46,863 nt of DNA from an uncultured Eubacteriales bacterium (lineage in GTDB: Bacteria; Bacillota; Clostridia; Oscillospirales; Acutalibacteraceae), in the NCBI GenBank assembly GCA_934695425.1, contig CAKUVH010000010.1:1-46863 (forward strand), written 5' to 3'. The position numbers and the translations under genes are program-made. Under the pieces are notes generated by a model, which worked only from the letters and a program-made list of their open reading frames with translations, did not search any database and was not told where the DNA came from. This document shows, piece by piece, positions 23,309 to 30,831 of the stretch; the first letter of the stretch is position 1; every line of letters starts with the position of its first letter.

Positions 23309-24235
23309 GTGATTAGATATTACAGAAACGTCGACAACAAGACCGAAAAAATCCAGTCCATCGAAGAGGGGTGTTGGATAAATTGTGTTAGGCCAACAGA
23401 TACCGAGCTGAATTACATACTAAACACATGCAACATAAACCCTGAATTTATCAGAGCCTCACTCGATGAAGAAGAATCCTCGCGTATCGACCGAGAAGAA
23501 GACAACTCCTTGATAATAATAGACAACCCTGTGGTTAATAAGTCCGGAAAAAATTTGACTTACTACACAACTCCTTTAAGCATTATAATTACGCCTCATC
23601 ATATAATAACTATATCGCTTAAAGAGAGTCACGTCCTGGAAGAATTTGAGCAAAGCCTTATAAAAAATACAAATATTAATGACAGGAATCGTTTTGCACT
23701 CCAAATTATGCTTCGTGTGGCAGGAAAGTATTTAAAATACTTAAAACAAATCAACAAAATTACCGAACGTGTTGAAGAAGAGCTAAAAAAATCAATGAAA
23801 AATAAAGAATTGATTCAGTTCTTGGAAATAGAAAAGTCACTTGTTTATTTTTCTGCATCTCTTAAATCTATAGGTGTTATGCTTGGACGGATGGGCCGCG
23901 GAAAATATATCAATCTTAACGAAGAACAATACGAAATGCTGGAAGATGTGATAATTGAAATTAAACAAGCGACCGAAATGTCCGAAATATACCTAAATAT
24001 TTTAAATGGTACTATGGACGCTTTTGCTTCTATAATTTCAAATAATTTAAATATTGTTATGAAAATTTTGGCTTCGATTACTCTTATTCTTTCTATTCCG
24101 ACGATCATTTCGGGAATTTACGGAATGAACAACCCCAGAATTCCAATGATAGAGTATTGGTGGTTCCCGCTTGGCCTTTCCGCTGTTTCAATGTTTATAA
24201 CTTGGATAATTCTAAAACATAAAAATATGCTATAA
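23309..24235 (+). CDS. corA: CorA-family magnesium/cobalt transporter
   Basis: A protein of 308 residues: soluble N-terminal funnel (about 1-245) with a long helix, then two C-terminal membrane helices with the selectivity motif YGMN (in GIYGMNNPRIP) between them. It conducts Mg2+ (or related divalent ions) as a pentamer in the membrane. GTG start 23309 is 8 nt after AAGGAG (23295-23300). The last 180 nt plus the terminator are duplicated immediately downstream. No M-box riboswitch is visible in the 136-nt gap after tRNA-Leu; a possible extended -10 is TGGTAGAAT (23262-23269). Confidence 0.93.
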   Translation: MIRYYRNVDNKTEKIQSIEEGCWINCVRPTDTELNYILNTCNINPEFIRASLDEEESSRIDREEDNSLIIIDNPVVNKSGKNLTYYTTPLSIIITPHHIITISLKESHVLEEFEQSLIKNTNINDRNRFALQIMLRVAGKYLKYLKQINKITERVEEELKKSMKNKELIQFLEIEKSLVYFSASLKSIGVMLGRMGRGKYINLNEEQYEMLEDVIIEIKQATEMSEIYLNILNGTMDAFASIISNNLNIVMKILASITLILSIPTIISGIYGMNNPRIPMIEYWWFPLGLSAVSMFITWIILKHKNML

Positions 24236-24239
24236 AAAT

Positions 24240-24270
24240 GCAACCGAGAAATTCGGTTGCTTTATTTTTT
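24240..24270. terminator. corA terminator, copy 1
   Basis: GCAACCGA (24240-24247) / TCGGTTGC (24253-24260) followed by TTTATTTTTT. Confidence 0.85.
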
Positions 24271-24330
24271 ACTTTTTGTTGTTGCGGAACCGGTTTTTGT
24301 GCCGGAAGTTGTGGGATTTGTTGTTCCCGA
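24262..24330 (-). pseudogene. Orphaned C-terminal fragment of the LCP gene
   Basis: On the minus strand, 22 codons and the stop read SGTTNPTTSGTKTGSATTKSKK, nearly the same as the end of the intact LCP gene (TGTKTGPATTKSKK). It is stranded between two copies of the corA end by the tandem duplication and has no start. Confidence 0.85.
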
Positions 24331-24521
24331 TAATTTATATTGTTATGAAAATTTTGGCTTCGATCACTTTTATTCTTTCTATTCCGACGATCATTTCGGG
24401 AATTTACGGAATGAACAACCCCAGAATTCCAATGATAGAATATTGGTGGTTCCCGCTTGGCCTTTCCGCTGTTTCAATGTTTATAACTTGGATAATTCTA
24501 AAACATAAAAATATGCTATAA
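24331..24521 (+). pseudogene. Orphaned 3' fragment of corA
   Basis: Encodes the last 61 codons of CorA (MKILASITFILSIPTIISG onward through YGMN to KHKNML) without the cytoplasmic domain. The only upstream in-frame start (24276) reads through LCP-derived sequence and lacks a ribosome binding site. One substitution relative to the intact gene (ITFIL for ITLIL). Confidence 0.88.
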
Positions 24522-24526
24522 AAAAT

Positions 24527-24557
24527 GCAACCGAGAAATTCGGTTGCTTTATTTTTT
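24527..24557. terminator. Bidirectional terminator, copy 2
   Basis: GCAACCGA (24527-24534) / TCGGTTGC (24540-24547) with T-rich flanks; on the minus strand it directly follows the LCP stop codon. Confidence 0.82.
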
Positions 24558-26027
24558 ACTTTTTGTTGTTGCGGGACCAGTTTTCGTGCCGGTAGAATTG
24601 CCGGCCGAGGTACTCGGACTTGTTGTCTTCGCTGCGCCGGAAGTTGTGGAATTTGTTGCCCCTGAAGAAGAGGATGTCGCACCGGAATTCGTAGAATTCG
24701 TTGATCCCGAAGAAGCGGACGTCGTGCCGGAAGTTTGGGATTTGGTAGATTGATACGATCTATTTTTCCCTGAAGATGATTCGGTGGATTTTTTTGGTTC
24801 CGCAGTTGATTTATTTGTGGCCGAGTTCGTGGATGATTGCTTTGAATTTGTAGCTTTTTTGGCCTCTGCTGAACTCTGTGAATTATTCTGAGAAGTTGAA
24901 TTTTTCATTGCAGAATTCGATGCGTTGCTGGCGATATCTTCGGATTCATATATGAATTTCAAGAAATCATATCTCGCCTTTGCGATGTCAGGTATTACCA
25001 ACACCATTTTTTGGCTTATAGTTTCATTTTTAACATTTTCGTTGGTTGGCAGTCTGAATTCTTCTAAATCGTATTTCAAATAATTTAAAGAATTAGCTGC
25101 GAGCCTGCTAATTTCCGAAGTTTTAAAGTTCGTTGTGATTAGCGGAGCAATGGTCGGTATGAGCTCTGTTATTTGTTTTAAATTTGCACTTCTTAGCTTT
25201 TCCACGATGGCTCTTATCACGTTGCGCTGCCTGCTTGTGCGGTCATAATCCGAACCCTTGCTGTTTCTGTCCCTGGAATAATGCAACGCCTGTAATCCGG
25301 TTAAATGCTTCATTCCTTTTCCTTTTAGGGTGTTTTTGTCGCCGGAATATGTGTTTATATATATGCATTCGTCAGAGGTAAGTTCCAAATCAATTCCGCC
25401 CAGAGTATCGATTATATTCGAGAATCCCTCAAAATCTACAATCGCATATCTGTCCACACGCAATCCAAATGTTTTCTCAATGGTTTCGATGGTTAATTTA
25501 GCCCCTCCAAAGGCGTATGCGGCATTCAATCTGTCGTATCCGTGACCCGGAATGTTAATCCAAATATCCCTCATGAGCGAAGTGACTTTTATTTTATGAT
25601 TTTTTACGTCCAATGAAAGAATCATCAAAGAATCGCTTCTTCCGTGATCGCCGGTGGACATGGAGTCGCTTCCTATAAGCATCACGTTTAGAATTTGAGA
25701 ATCATTTATAAGGCTGTCGCCAAAATCATCGGTTAACACTTCGTTAGGGTCGGTGTCAATTTCTTCGTAATTGAAAGAGTGCAGCATATGGTACGCGTAA
25801 ATCATCGCCGAGCCAATTAACCCAAGTATCACAAAAAATACCGACATAACCACTTTCTTAAGAGAAACTCTTGGATTTTTTCTTTTGCCCGATGAGTATA
25901 TATCTACATAATTTGATTTATTGCTGAACCCATCATTGTAAATGTCGTTGCGAGGTGACCTCTTATAAGGCCGATTATCGCTTGAGTATCTGTTTTTCGG
26001 TCTTTCATTTTTTTTATTCTGATTCAT
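24549..26027 (-). CDS. LytR-CpsA-Psr (LCP) family glycopolymer ligase
   Basis: A protein of 492 residues from ATG 26027 (AGGAGG just upstream; an in-frame ATG at 26063 lacks one). Basic cytoplasmic N-terminus, one membrane helix at about 57-79, then the extracellular LCP domain with SDSMSTGDHGRSDSLMI, SLMRDIWINIPGHG and the conserved Arg-rich RTSRQRNVIRAIVEKL. LCP enzymes attach wall teichoic acid or other glycopolymers to peptidoglycan. The last 120 residues are a Ser/Thr/Asn/Ala/Lys low-complexity tail, likely wall-spanning and hypervariable; its 3' end took part in the tandem duplication with corA. Confidence 0.92.
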   Translation of the reverse strand: MNQNKKNERPKNRYSSDNRPYKRSPRNDIYNDGFSNKSNYVDIYSSGKRKNPRVSLKKVVMSVFFVILGLIGSAMIYAYHMLHSFNYEEIDTDPNEVLTDDFGDSLINDSQILNVMLIGSDSMSTGDHGRSDSLMILSLDVKNHKIKVTSLMRDIWINIPGHGYDRLNAAYAFGGAKLTIETIEKTFGLRVDRYAIVDFEGFSNIIDTLGGIDLELTSDECIYINTYSGDKNTLKGKGMKHLTGLQALHYSRDRNSKGSDYDRTSRQRNVIRAIVEKLRSANLKQITELIPTIAPLITTNFKTSEISRLAANSLNYLKYDLEEFRLPTNENVKNETISQKMVLVIPDIAKARYDFLKFIYESEDIASNASNSAMKNSTSQNNSQSSAEAKKATNSKQSSTNSATNKSTAEPKKSTESSSGKNRSYQSTKSQTSGTTSASSGSTNSTNSGATSSSSGATNSTTSGAAKTTSPSTSAGNSTGTKTGPATTKSKK

Positions 26028-26093
26028 TATACCTCCTATTAATCGGATATTTTCCTGTTTCAATTTTATAAAATTTCCATCCTAAATTATAAA

Positions 26094-26123
26094 ATATAGT
26101 TGTCGAAAAATCAACAACTATAT
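26094..26123 (-). terminator. Terminator after pckG
   Basis: ATATAGTTGT (26094-26103) pairs exactly with ACAACTATAT (26114-26123); on the minus strand TTTTAT follows. Confidence 0.75.
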
Positions 26124-26141
26124 TATTATTATGTCTATTAT

Positions 26142-27908
26142 TTAATTTTTTAGTCGGGATTCCAAAAGTTTAAGTTCGTTTTCTAATTCTTTTGGCAAGT
26201 TTTCTCCGAACATTTTATAAAATTCTTTTATATTTTCAACTTCTTTTTCCCATAAATCTTTGTCTATATTCAGCAAACCTTTAAGTGTATCTTCAGAAAC
26301 TCCGCTGCCTTCAAGATTTATATCTTTCTCCAAAGGAACATATCCGACAGGAGTTTCCTTGGCGTCAACTTTTTCTTCGCATCTGTTAATAATCCATTCC
26401 AGTACGCGCAAATTGTCTCCGTAGCCCGGCCATAAAAATTTCCCGTCTTTATCGGTTCTGAACCAGTTAACATTGAAAACTTTCGGAGCCTTATCTCCCA
26501 AAAGTTTACCCATTTTAACCCAATGGCCGAAATAATCTCCCATATTATATCCGCAGAATGGAATCATTGCCATAGGATCGTGCCTCAATACGCCGGTCTT
26601 GCCGGTTGTTGCGGCGGTTGTTTCGGAGGATATTGTTGAGCCCGCAAATACGCCGTGGTTCCATCCGAAAGTTTCATATACAAGCGGAGTGGTTTGAGCT
26701 CTTCTGCCGCCGAATATTATCGCAGAAATAGGAACTCCCTCGGGATTATCAAATTCTTTGCTGAGGCACGGACAATTTTTTGCCGGTGAAGTGAATCTGC
26801 TGTTAGGTTGAGCGCCTTTTTCCTTTGCGGTTTTTCCGTTCCACGGATGACCCTTCCAATCGATGGCGTTCTCCGGCGGATTAGAATTAAGGCCTTCCCA
26901 CCAAACTGTGTTGTCGTCAAGATTTTGTACCACATTAGTAAATATCGTATTTGATGATGTTGTCGCCAGTGCATTCGGATTTGATTTTTCGCTTGTTCCC
27001 GGTGCAACTCCAAAGAATCCGTTTTCGGGATTCATTGCCCAAAGTCTGCCGTCCGGCCCAATTCTGAGCCATGCGATGTCATCGCCGACACACCATATTT
27101 TGTAGCCTTTTTTTCTGTATATTTCAGGTGGAATAAGCATCGCTAAGTTTGTTTTTCCGCAAGCTGAAGGGAACGCTGCACAGATATATTTTACTTCTCC
27201 GTTCGGCTTTTCTACGCCGAGTATCAGCATGTGTTCTGCCATCCAGTTTTCTCTTCTTCCCATGTAAGAAGCAATTCTCAGAGCAAAACATTTTTTGCCG
27301 AGCAAAACATTTCCGCCATATCCCGAATTTACCGAAATAATAGCTTTATCTTGCGGGAAATGACAAACATATCTTAGTTCTTCATCTAGCTCGCACGAAG
27401 CATGAAGCCCTTTTACCCAATCGGTGCTGTCGCCGAGGTAATCGAGTATAGCTTTGCCTACTCTTGTCATTATCGCCATGTTGAGTACGGTATAAATCGA
27501 ATCCGTAAGTTCAATTCCTATTTTTGAGAACGGAGATTCAAGAATTCCCATGCAGTAAGGGATAACATACATAGTTTTTCCTTGATAACTGTTTTTCGCA
27601 ATTCCCAAAACTTTTTTGTAAGCATATTCAGGTTCCCACCAGTTGTTTGTCGGACCGGCTTCTTCTTTTGTCGGAGTACAAATAAAAGTTCTGTCTTCGG
27701 CTCTTGCGACGTCATTCCAGGCGGTTCTTCTTAGGTAGCATCCGGGTAATTTTTCCTGGTTCAATTTTACAATTTCATTTTTTTCACAAGCTTCTTTTCT
27801 TAAGCTTTCCAGTTGCTCCTCGCTTCCGTCTATCCACACGATTTTTTCGGGATTTACTACTTTTTTCATAGAGTCTATGTACTCTAAAATTGATTTGTTC
27901 TGTGTCAT
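26142..27908 (-). CDS. pckG: Phosphoenolpyruvate carboxykinase (GTP)
   Basis: Interconverts oxaloacetate + GTP and PEP + CO2 + GDP. A protein of 588 residues with the GTP-type P-loop FPSACGKTN (about 246-254), the reactive Cys in that loop, and the GDDIAW metal-site region. In fermenting Clostridia it commonly runs toward oxaloacetate. ATG 27908 is 8 nt after AAAGGGG; an in-frame ATG at 27926 precedes that site. Promoter at 27997-28024, terminator at 26094-26123, so a single-gene unit, divergent from the PTS operon. Confidence 0.96.
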   Translation of the reverse strand: MTQNKSILEYIDSMKKVVNPEKIVWIDGSEEQLESLRKEACEKNEIVKLNQEKLPGCYLRRTAWNDVARAEDRTFICTPTKEEAGPTNNWWEPEYAYKKVLGIAKNSYQGKTMYVIPYCMGILESPFSKIGIELTDSIYTVLNMAIMTRVGKAILDYLGDSTDWVKGLHASCELDEELRYVCHFPQDKAIISVNSGYGGNVLLGKKCFALRIASYMGRRENWMAEHMLILGVEKPNGEVKYICAAFPSACGKTNLAMLIPPEIYRKKGYKIWCVGDDIAWLRIGPDGRLWAMNPENGFFGVAPGTSEKSNPNALATTSSNTIFTNVVQNLDDNTVWWEGLNSNPPENAIDWKGHPWNGKTAKEKGAQPNSRFTSPAKNCPCLSKEFDNPEGVPISAIIFGGRRAQTTPLVYETFGWNHGVFAGSTISSETTAATTGKTGVLRHDPMAMIPFCGYNMGDYFGHWVKMGKLLGDKAPKVFNVNWFRTDKDGKFLWPGYGDNLRVLEWIINRCEEKVDAKETPVGYVPLEKDINLEGSGVSEDTLKGLLNIDKDLWEKEVENIKEFYKMFGENLPKELENELKLLESRLKN

Positions 27909-27996
27909 GGCAGAGGCCCCTTTCATTAATTTTTTTGTGGTAAACTCAACTGTAATGCTAAAACCTAGATTTTAAAACTTCCTAATTATTCTTTAC

Positions 27997-28024
27997 ATTA
28001 TAACAGATAAATAAAAAAATACAA
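27997..28024 (-). promoter_or_regulatory. pckG promoter
   Basis: Minus strand TTGTAT (28024-28019), 16-nt spacer, extended -10 TGT-TATAAT with the hexamer at 28002-27997. Confidence 0.6.
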
Positions 28025-28068
28025 ATTTATTTAGGTTAAAAAATCGAATTTCAGTTTTCTGTATAGTA

Positions 28069-28097
28069 TTGACATTTTTGGTTCTCTGGGCGATAAT
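28069..28097 (+). promoter_or_regulatory. Candidate PTS operon promoter
   Basis: Perfect TTGACA (28069-28074), 17-nt spacer, GATAAT (28092-28097), giving a leader of about 200 nt before ptsH. Confidence 0.6.
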
Positions 28098-28304
28098 AGG
28101 TGACGTAAACTCAAAAATAAGTTCAATACGTAAATATTTTGGGATAAAAATTATGCAAAATGCATATTTTAATTTAAATAAATTATGTTACAATTTAATC
28201 CATAGATTATTTTTTAGCATTCAGAAAGGAAAATAGAGAAATATCGGGCATATAATATTATATGAATGTAATTTAATATTGCCTCACGTGTTTCTTGCAC
28301 TTGT

Positions 28305-28559
28305 ATGAAAGAATTTAATTTTAAATTTAAAGATGAAAACGGCATGCACGCACGTCCTGCCGGTAAGTTAGTTAAGGCAGCTTCGGAGTTCGGTTCGGAT
28401 ATTGAAATTATATGCGGGCCAAAGTTCGCCGACTCAAAAAAACTGTTTTCACTTATGAAAATGGGTATAAAATATAATGATGACGTTACTATAAGAATAA
28501 ACGGCGAAGATGAAATCGAGGCTGAAAAAAGTCTGAAAAAATTTTTTGATATAATTTAA
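28305..28559 (+). CDS. ptsH: HPr phosphocarrier with Lys at position 46
   Basis: A protein of 84 residues. The active site is intact: His15 in GMHARPAG with Arg17 and Pro18. Ungapped alignment with Bacillus HPr puts Lys, not Ser, at position 46 (DSKKLFSLMKMG), so the usual HprK kinase site is missing; the nearest Ser is at 49. ATG 28305 is the only plausible start, but no Shine-Dalgarno precedes it (GTTTCTTGCACTTGT), unlike nearly every other gene here. It carries phosphate from EI to the EIIA encoded two genes downstream. First gene of ptsH-ptsI-crr-ptsG. Confidence 0.9.
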   Translation: MKEFNFKFKDENGMHARPAGKLVKAASEFGSDIEIICGPKFADSKKLFSLMKMGIKYNDDVTIRINGEDEIEAEKSLKKFFDII

Positions 28560-28617
28560 TATAGAAAAATAGATTTTATTTAAGTCGATTTTTAGCGCGC
28601 AAAGGAGAAGTTTTAAT

Positions 28618-30282
28618 ATGGTTATTTTGCAGGGAATCGGAGTTGGAGAAAATATTTCTGTCGGAACTCTTTATTTCAATGAAAACGGAATAGAACAAGT
28701 TCCGAAATATAAACATGAAGATTTATCAATCGAAAAAAATCGTGTAGAAACCGCCGTAAAAGACGCCATTTCTGAAACAGTGCTGCTTTATGAAAAAACT
28801 ATGAGCGAAGGCAACGAAACAGAAGCCGGGATATTTGAAGTGCACAAAATGATGATGGAAGATACCGACTATTTAAATTCTATATTTGAAATAATACAAA
28901 AAGATGGATTTAACAGCGAGTATGCCGTTGTTAAGGCTTCCGAAAAATTTTCTCAAATGTTCCTCGAAATGAGCGACGAATACATGAGAAATCGCGCGGC
29001 AGACGTAAAGGATATAGAACTTCTCATATTGAAATACTTGATAAATAAAGATTCCTCCAAACTTTCCTATGATGCCGAAACCATAATTTTCAGCAAAGAT
29101 TTAACTCCGAGCGAAGTTTCCGGCATGAATAAAGATTTTATAAAAGGATGTATTTTATCGGAAGGCTCTTCGTCTTCGCACGCTTCCATTTTGGCAAGGG
29201 TAAGGGATATCCCTATGATAATTGGTCTTGAAAACTCTATAAAACCCGAGTACGAAGGCATGGAAGTTGCAATTGACAGCACCGAAGGCAAAGTTTATAT
29301 AAGCCCCGATACCGATACATTGCTAAAACTTAAAGAAAAGAAATTATTACTTGACAAGAAAAAAGAAGCTTTAAATAATTTAAAGGGCAAAGAAAACATT
29401 ACGCTGGACGGCCACAAAATAAATCTTTACGCAAATATTGACGATTCCAATCAGATAGACGAAGTTTTGAAAAGTGATGCCGGCGGAATAGGATTATTCA
29501 GAAGTGAATTTTTATATTTGTCCAGAGATTCCGAACCTTCCGAAGATGAACAATTTGAAGCTTACAAATGTATTGCCGAAAAAATGAACGGGAATAATGT
29601 TATAATCAGGACTTTGGATGTAGGCTCCGATAAGAACGCTGATTATTTTGAATTCGATACAGAAGAAAATCCGGCGATGGGGTATAGGGGAATAAGAGTT
29701 TGCCTTGATAATCCCGAAATGTTTATCACTCAGCTTTGTGCGATTTATCGTGCTTCATCCTACGGAAAAATTTCCATAATGTTCCCGATGATAGCGTCGA
29801 TAGAAGAAGTCAGAGCCGCCAAACATTATGCAGAAATCGCCAGACAAAGGCTTACCGAAAAGCAAATTCCTTTTGACAATGATGTTAAGTTAGGAGTAAT
29901 GATAGAAACCCCTGCGGCTGTTATGCTCAGTGATATTTTGGCGAAAGAGGTTGACTTTTTCAGCATCGGTACAAATGATTTAACACAATATACTTTTGCT
30001 GTAGATCGTCAAAATAGTAAGGTTAGCAAATTGTTCAGTTCTCAGAATTTAGCGGTTCTCCGGATGATAAAAATAGCTGTTGATAATGCTCATGCGAATG
30101 AAATTTGGGTTGGAATTTGCGGCGAAATGGCGTCGGATAGTTCTTTGACCGAGACTTTTCTTTCAATGGGCGTGGATGAACTTTCAATGTCAGCTCCTTC
30201 GATTCTCAAAATAAGAAAAAAAGTTCTGGAAACCAATGTAGAAGAGATTAGAGAAGAAATTTTAAAAAATTTGAATATATAA
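28618..30282 (+). CDS. ptsI: PTS enzyme I (PEP-protein phosphotransferase)
   Basis: Autophosphorylates from PEP and passes phosphate to HPr. A protein of 554 residues: HPr-binding helical domain (about 30-140), phosphohistidine domain with His188 in SSSSHASILAR, PEP-binding barrel with GLFRSEFLY, IRTLDVGSDKN and catalytic Cys in VGICGEMASD. The sequence around the active His has SSSSH where the consensus is GRTSH, a conservative change. ATG 28618 follows AAAGGAG. It lies 58 nt after ptsH in the same operon. Confidence 0.95.
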   Translation: MVILQGIGVGENISVGTLYFNENGIEQVPKYKHEDLSIEKNRVETAVKDAISETVLLYEKTMSEGNETEAGIFEVHKMMMEDTDYLNSIFEIIQKDGFNSEYAVVKASEKFSQMFLEMSDEYMRNRAADVKDIELLILKYLINKDSSKLSYDAETIIFSKDLTPSEVSGMNKDFIKGCILSEGSSSSHASILARVRDIPMIIGLENSIKPEYEGMEVAIDSTEGKVYISPDTDTLLKLKEKKLLLDKKKEALNNLKGKENITLDGHKINLYANIDDSNQIDEVLKSDAGGIGLFRSEFLYLSRDSEPSEDEQFEAYKCIAEKMNGNNVIIRTLDVGSDKNADYFEFDTEENPAMGYRGIRVCLDNPEMFITQLCAIYRASSYGKISIMFPMIASIEEVRAAKHYAEIARQRLTEKQIPFDNDVKLGVMIETPAAVMLSDILAKEVDFFSIGTNDLTQYTFAVDRQNSKVSKLFSSQNLAVLRMIKIAVDNAHANEIWVGICGEMASDSSLTETFLSMGVDELSMSAPSILKIRKKVLETNVEEIREEILKNLNI

Positions 30283-30316
30283 ACCAAGTAGTTTATTTGT
30301 AGGGAGAGAGTTATAA

Positions 30317-30796
30317 TTGTTTAATTTTAAAAATGAAGCACATAAATTTTTTGTATCACCGCAAAGCGGTAGGGCGGTTTCTATTATGGAAATTCCTGAT
30401 GAAGTATTTTCTGAGAAAATTTTGGGTGATGGGGTAGGAATAATTCCTGAGGAAGACATAATAGTTTCGCCTGTTGATGGCAAAATAGTTCAAATAGCCG
30501 ACACAAAACATGCATTTTGCATTACCTCGGATGACGGCCTTGATATTATGATACACGTGGGAGTGGATACCGTCGGGCTAAAAGGAGAAGGTTTTGAATG
30601 CAATGTGTCGGTCGACCAACACGTGAAAGCCGGTGAAAAAATCGGGAGCGCAGATATAAACCTTATAAAAGAAAAAGGCTATCCGCTTCATACGGCTGTT
30701 CTGGTTACAAATATGGCTTCTGTGGGACAATTCAATCCGATTTACGGCTCAGTGGAGGCAGGCGTTACAAAAATTATAGAGTATACTAAAAAATAG
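30317..30796 (+). CDS. crr: PTS glucose-type EIIA component
   Basis: Soluble EIIA of 159 residues. The phosphorylated His is at about residue 80 in MIHVGVDTVGL, paired with His65 (KHAFCI); GEGFE and the C-terminal VLVTNM are family features. TTG start 30317, spaced 6-7 nt after GGGAGAGAG (30302-30310), with no ATG alternative. Lies 34 nt after ptsI and passes phosphate from HPr to the EIICB encoded next. Confidence 0.92.
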   Translation: MFNFKNEAHKFFVSPQSGRAVSIMEIPDEVFSEKILGDGVGIIPEEDIIVSPVDGKIVQIADTKHAFCITSDDGLDIMIHVGVDTVGLKGEGFECNVSVDQHVKAGEKIGSADINLIKEKGYPLHTAVLVTNMASVGQFNPIYGSVEAGVTKIIEYTKK

Positions 30797-30831
30797 TTTA
30801 CATAGATTAAATAGAAAAGGTAGTGATTAGA

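Larger units (their letters stand above)
24043..24586. repeat. Tandem duplication joining the corA and LCP 3' ends
   Basis: A unit of about 287 bp occurs twice: 24043-24299 and about 24330-24586, offset 286-287. Each copy holds the corA membrane-helix coding end, the GCAACCGA terminator and the last codons of the converging LCP gene. Copies differ at only a few positions (for example ATTACTCTT versus ATCACTTTT, GAGTAT versus GAATAT, one extra A before the terminator), so the event is recent. Confidence 0.92.
27909..28304. other. Intergenic region between pckG and ptsH
   Basis: 396 bp without a gene. It holds the pckG promoter (minus), a PTS promoter (28069-28097) and a leader of about 200 nt. 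The leader contains possible further -10 elements (TGTTACAAT near 28187-28195; TATAAT 28251-28256), an ATGCAAAATGCAT palindrome near 28153-28165 and a ribosome-binding-like AGAAAGGA near 28223-28230 with no start codon at working distance. No recognisable riboswitch or antiterminator was found by eye. Confidence 0.6.

Noticed and set aside
24276..24521. Possible second, short CorA-like membrane protein
   Set aside because: It is the duplicated 3' end of corA fused by chance to reverse-strand LCP sequence, with no ribosome binding site; treated as a pseudogene fragment.
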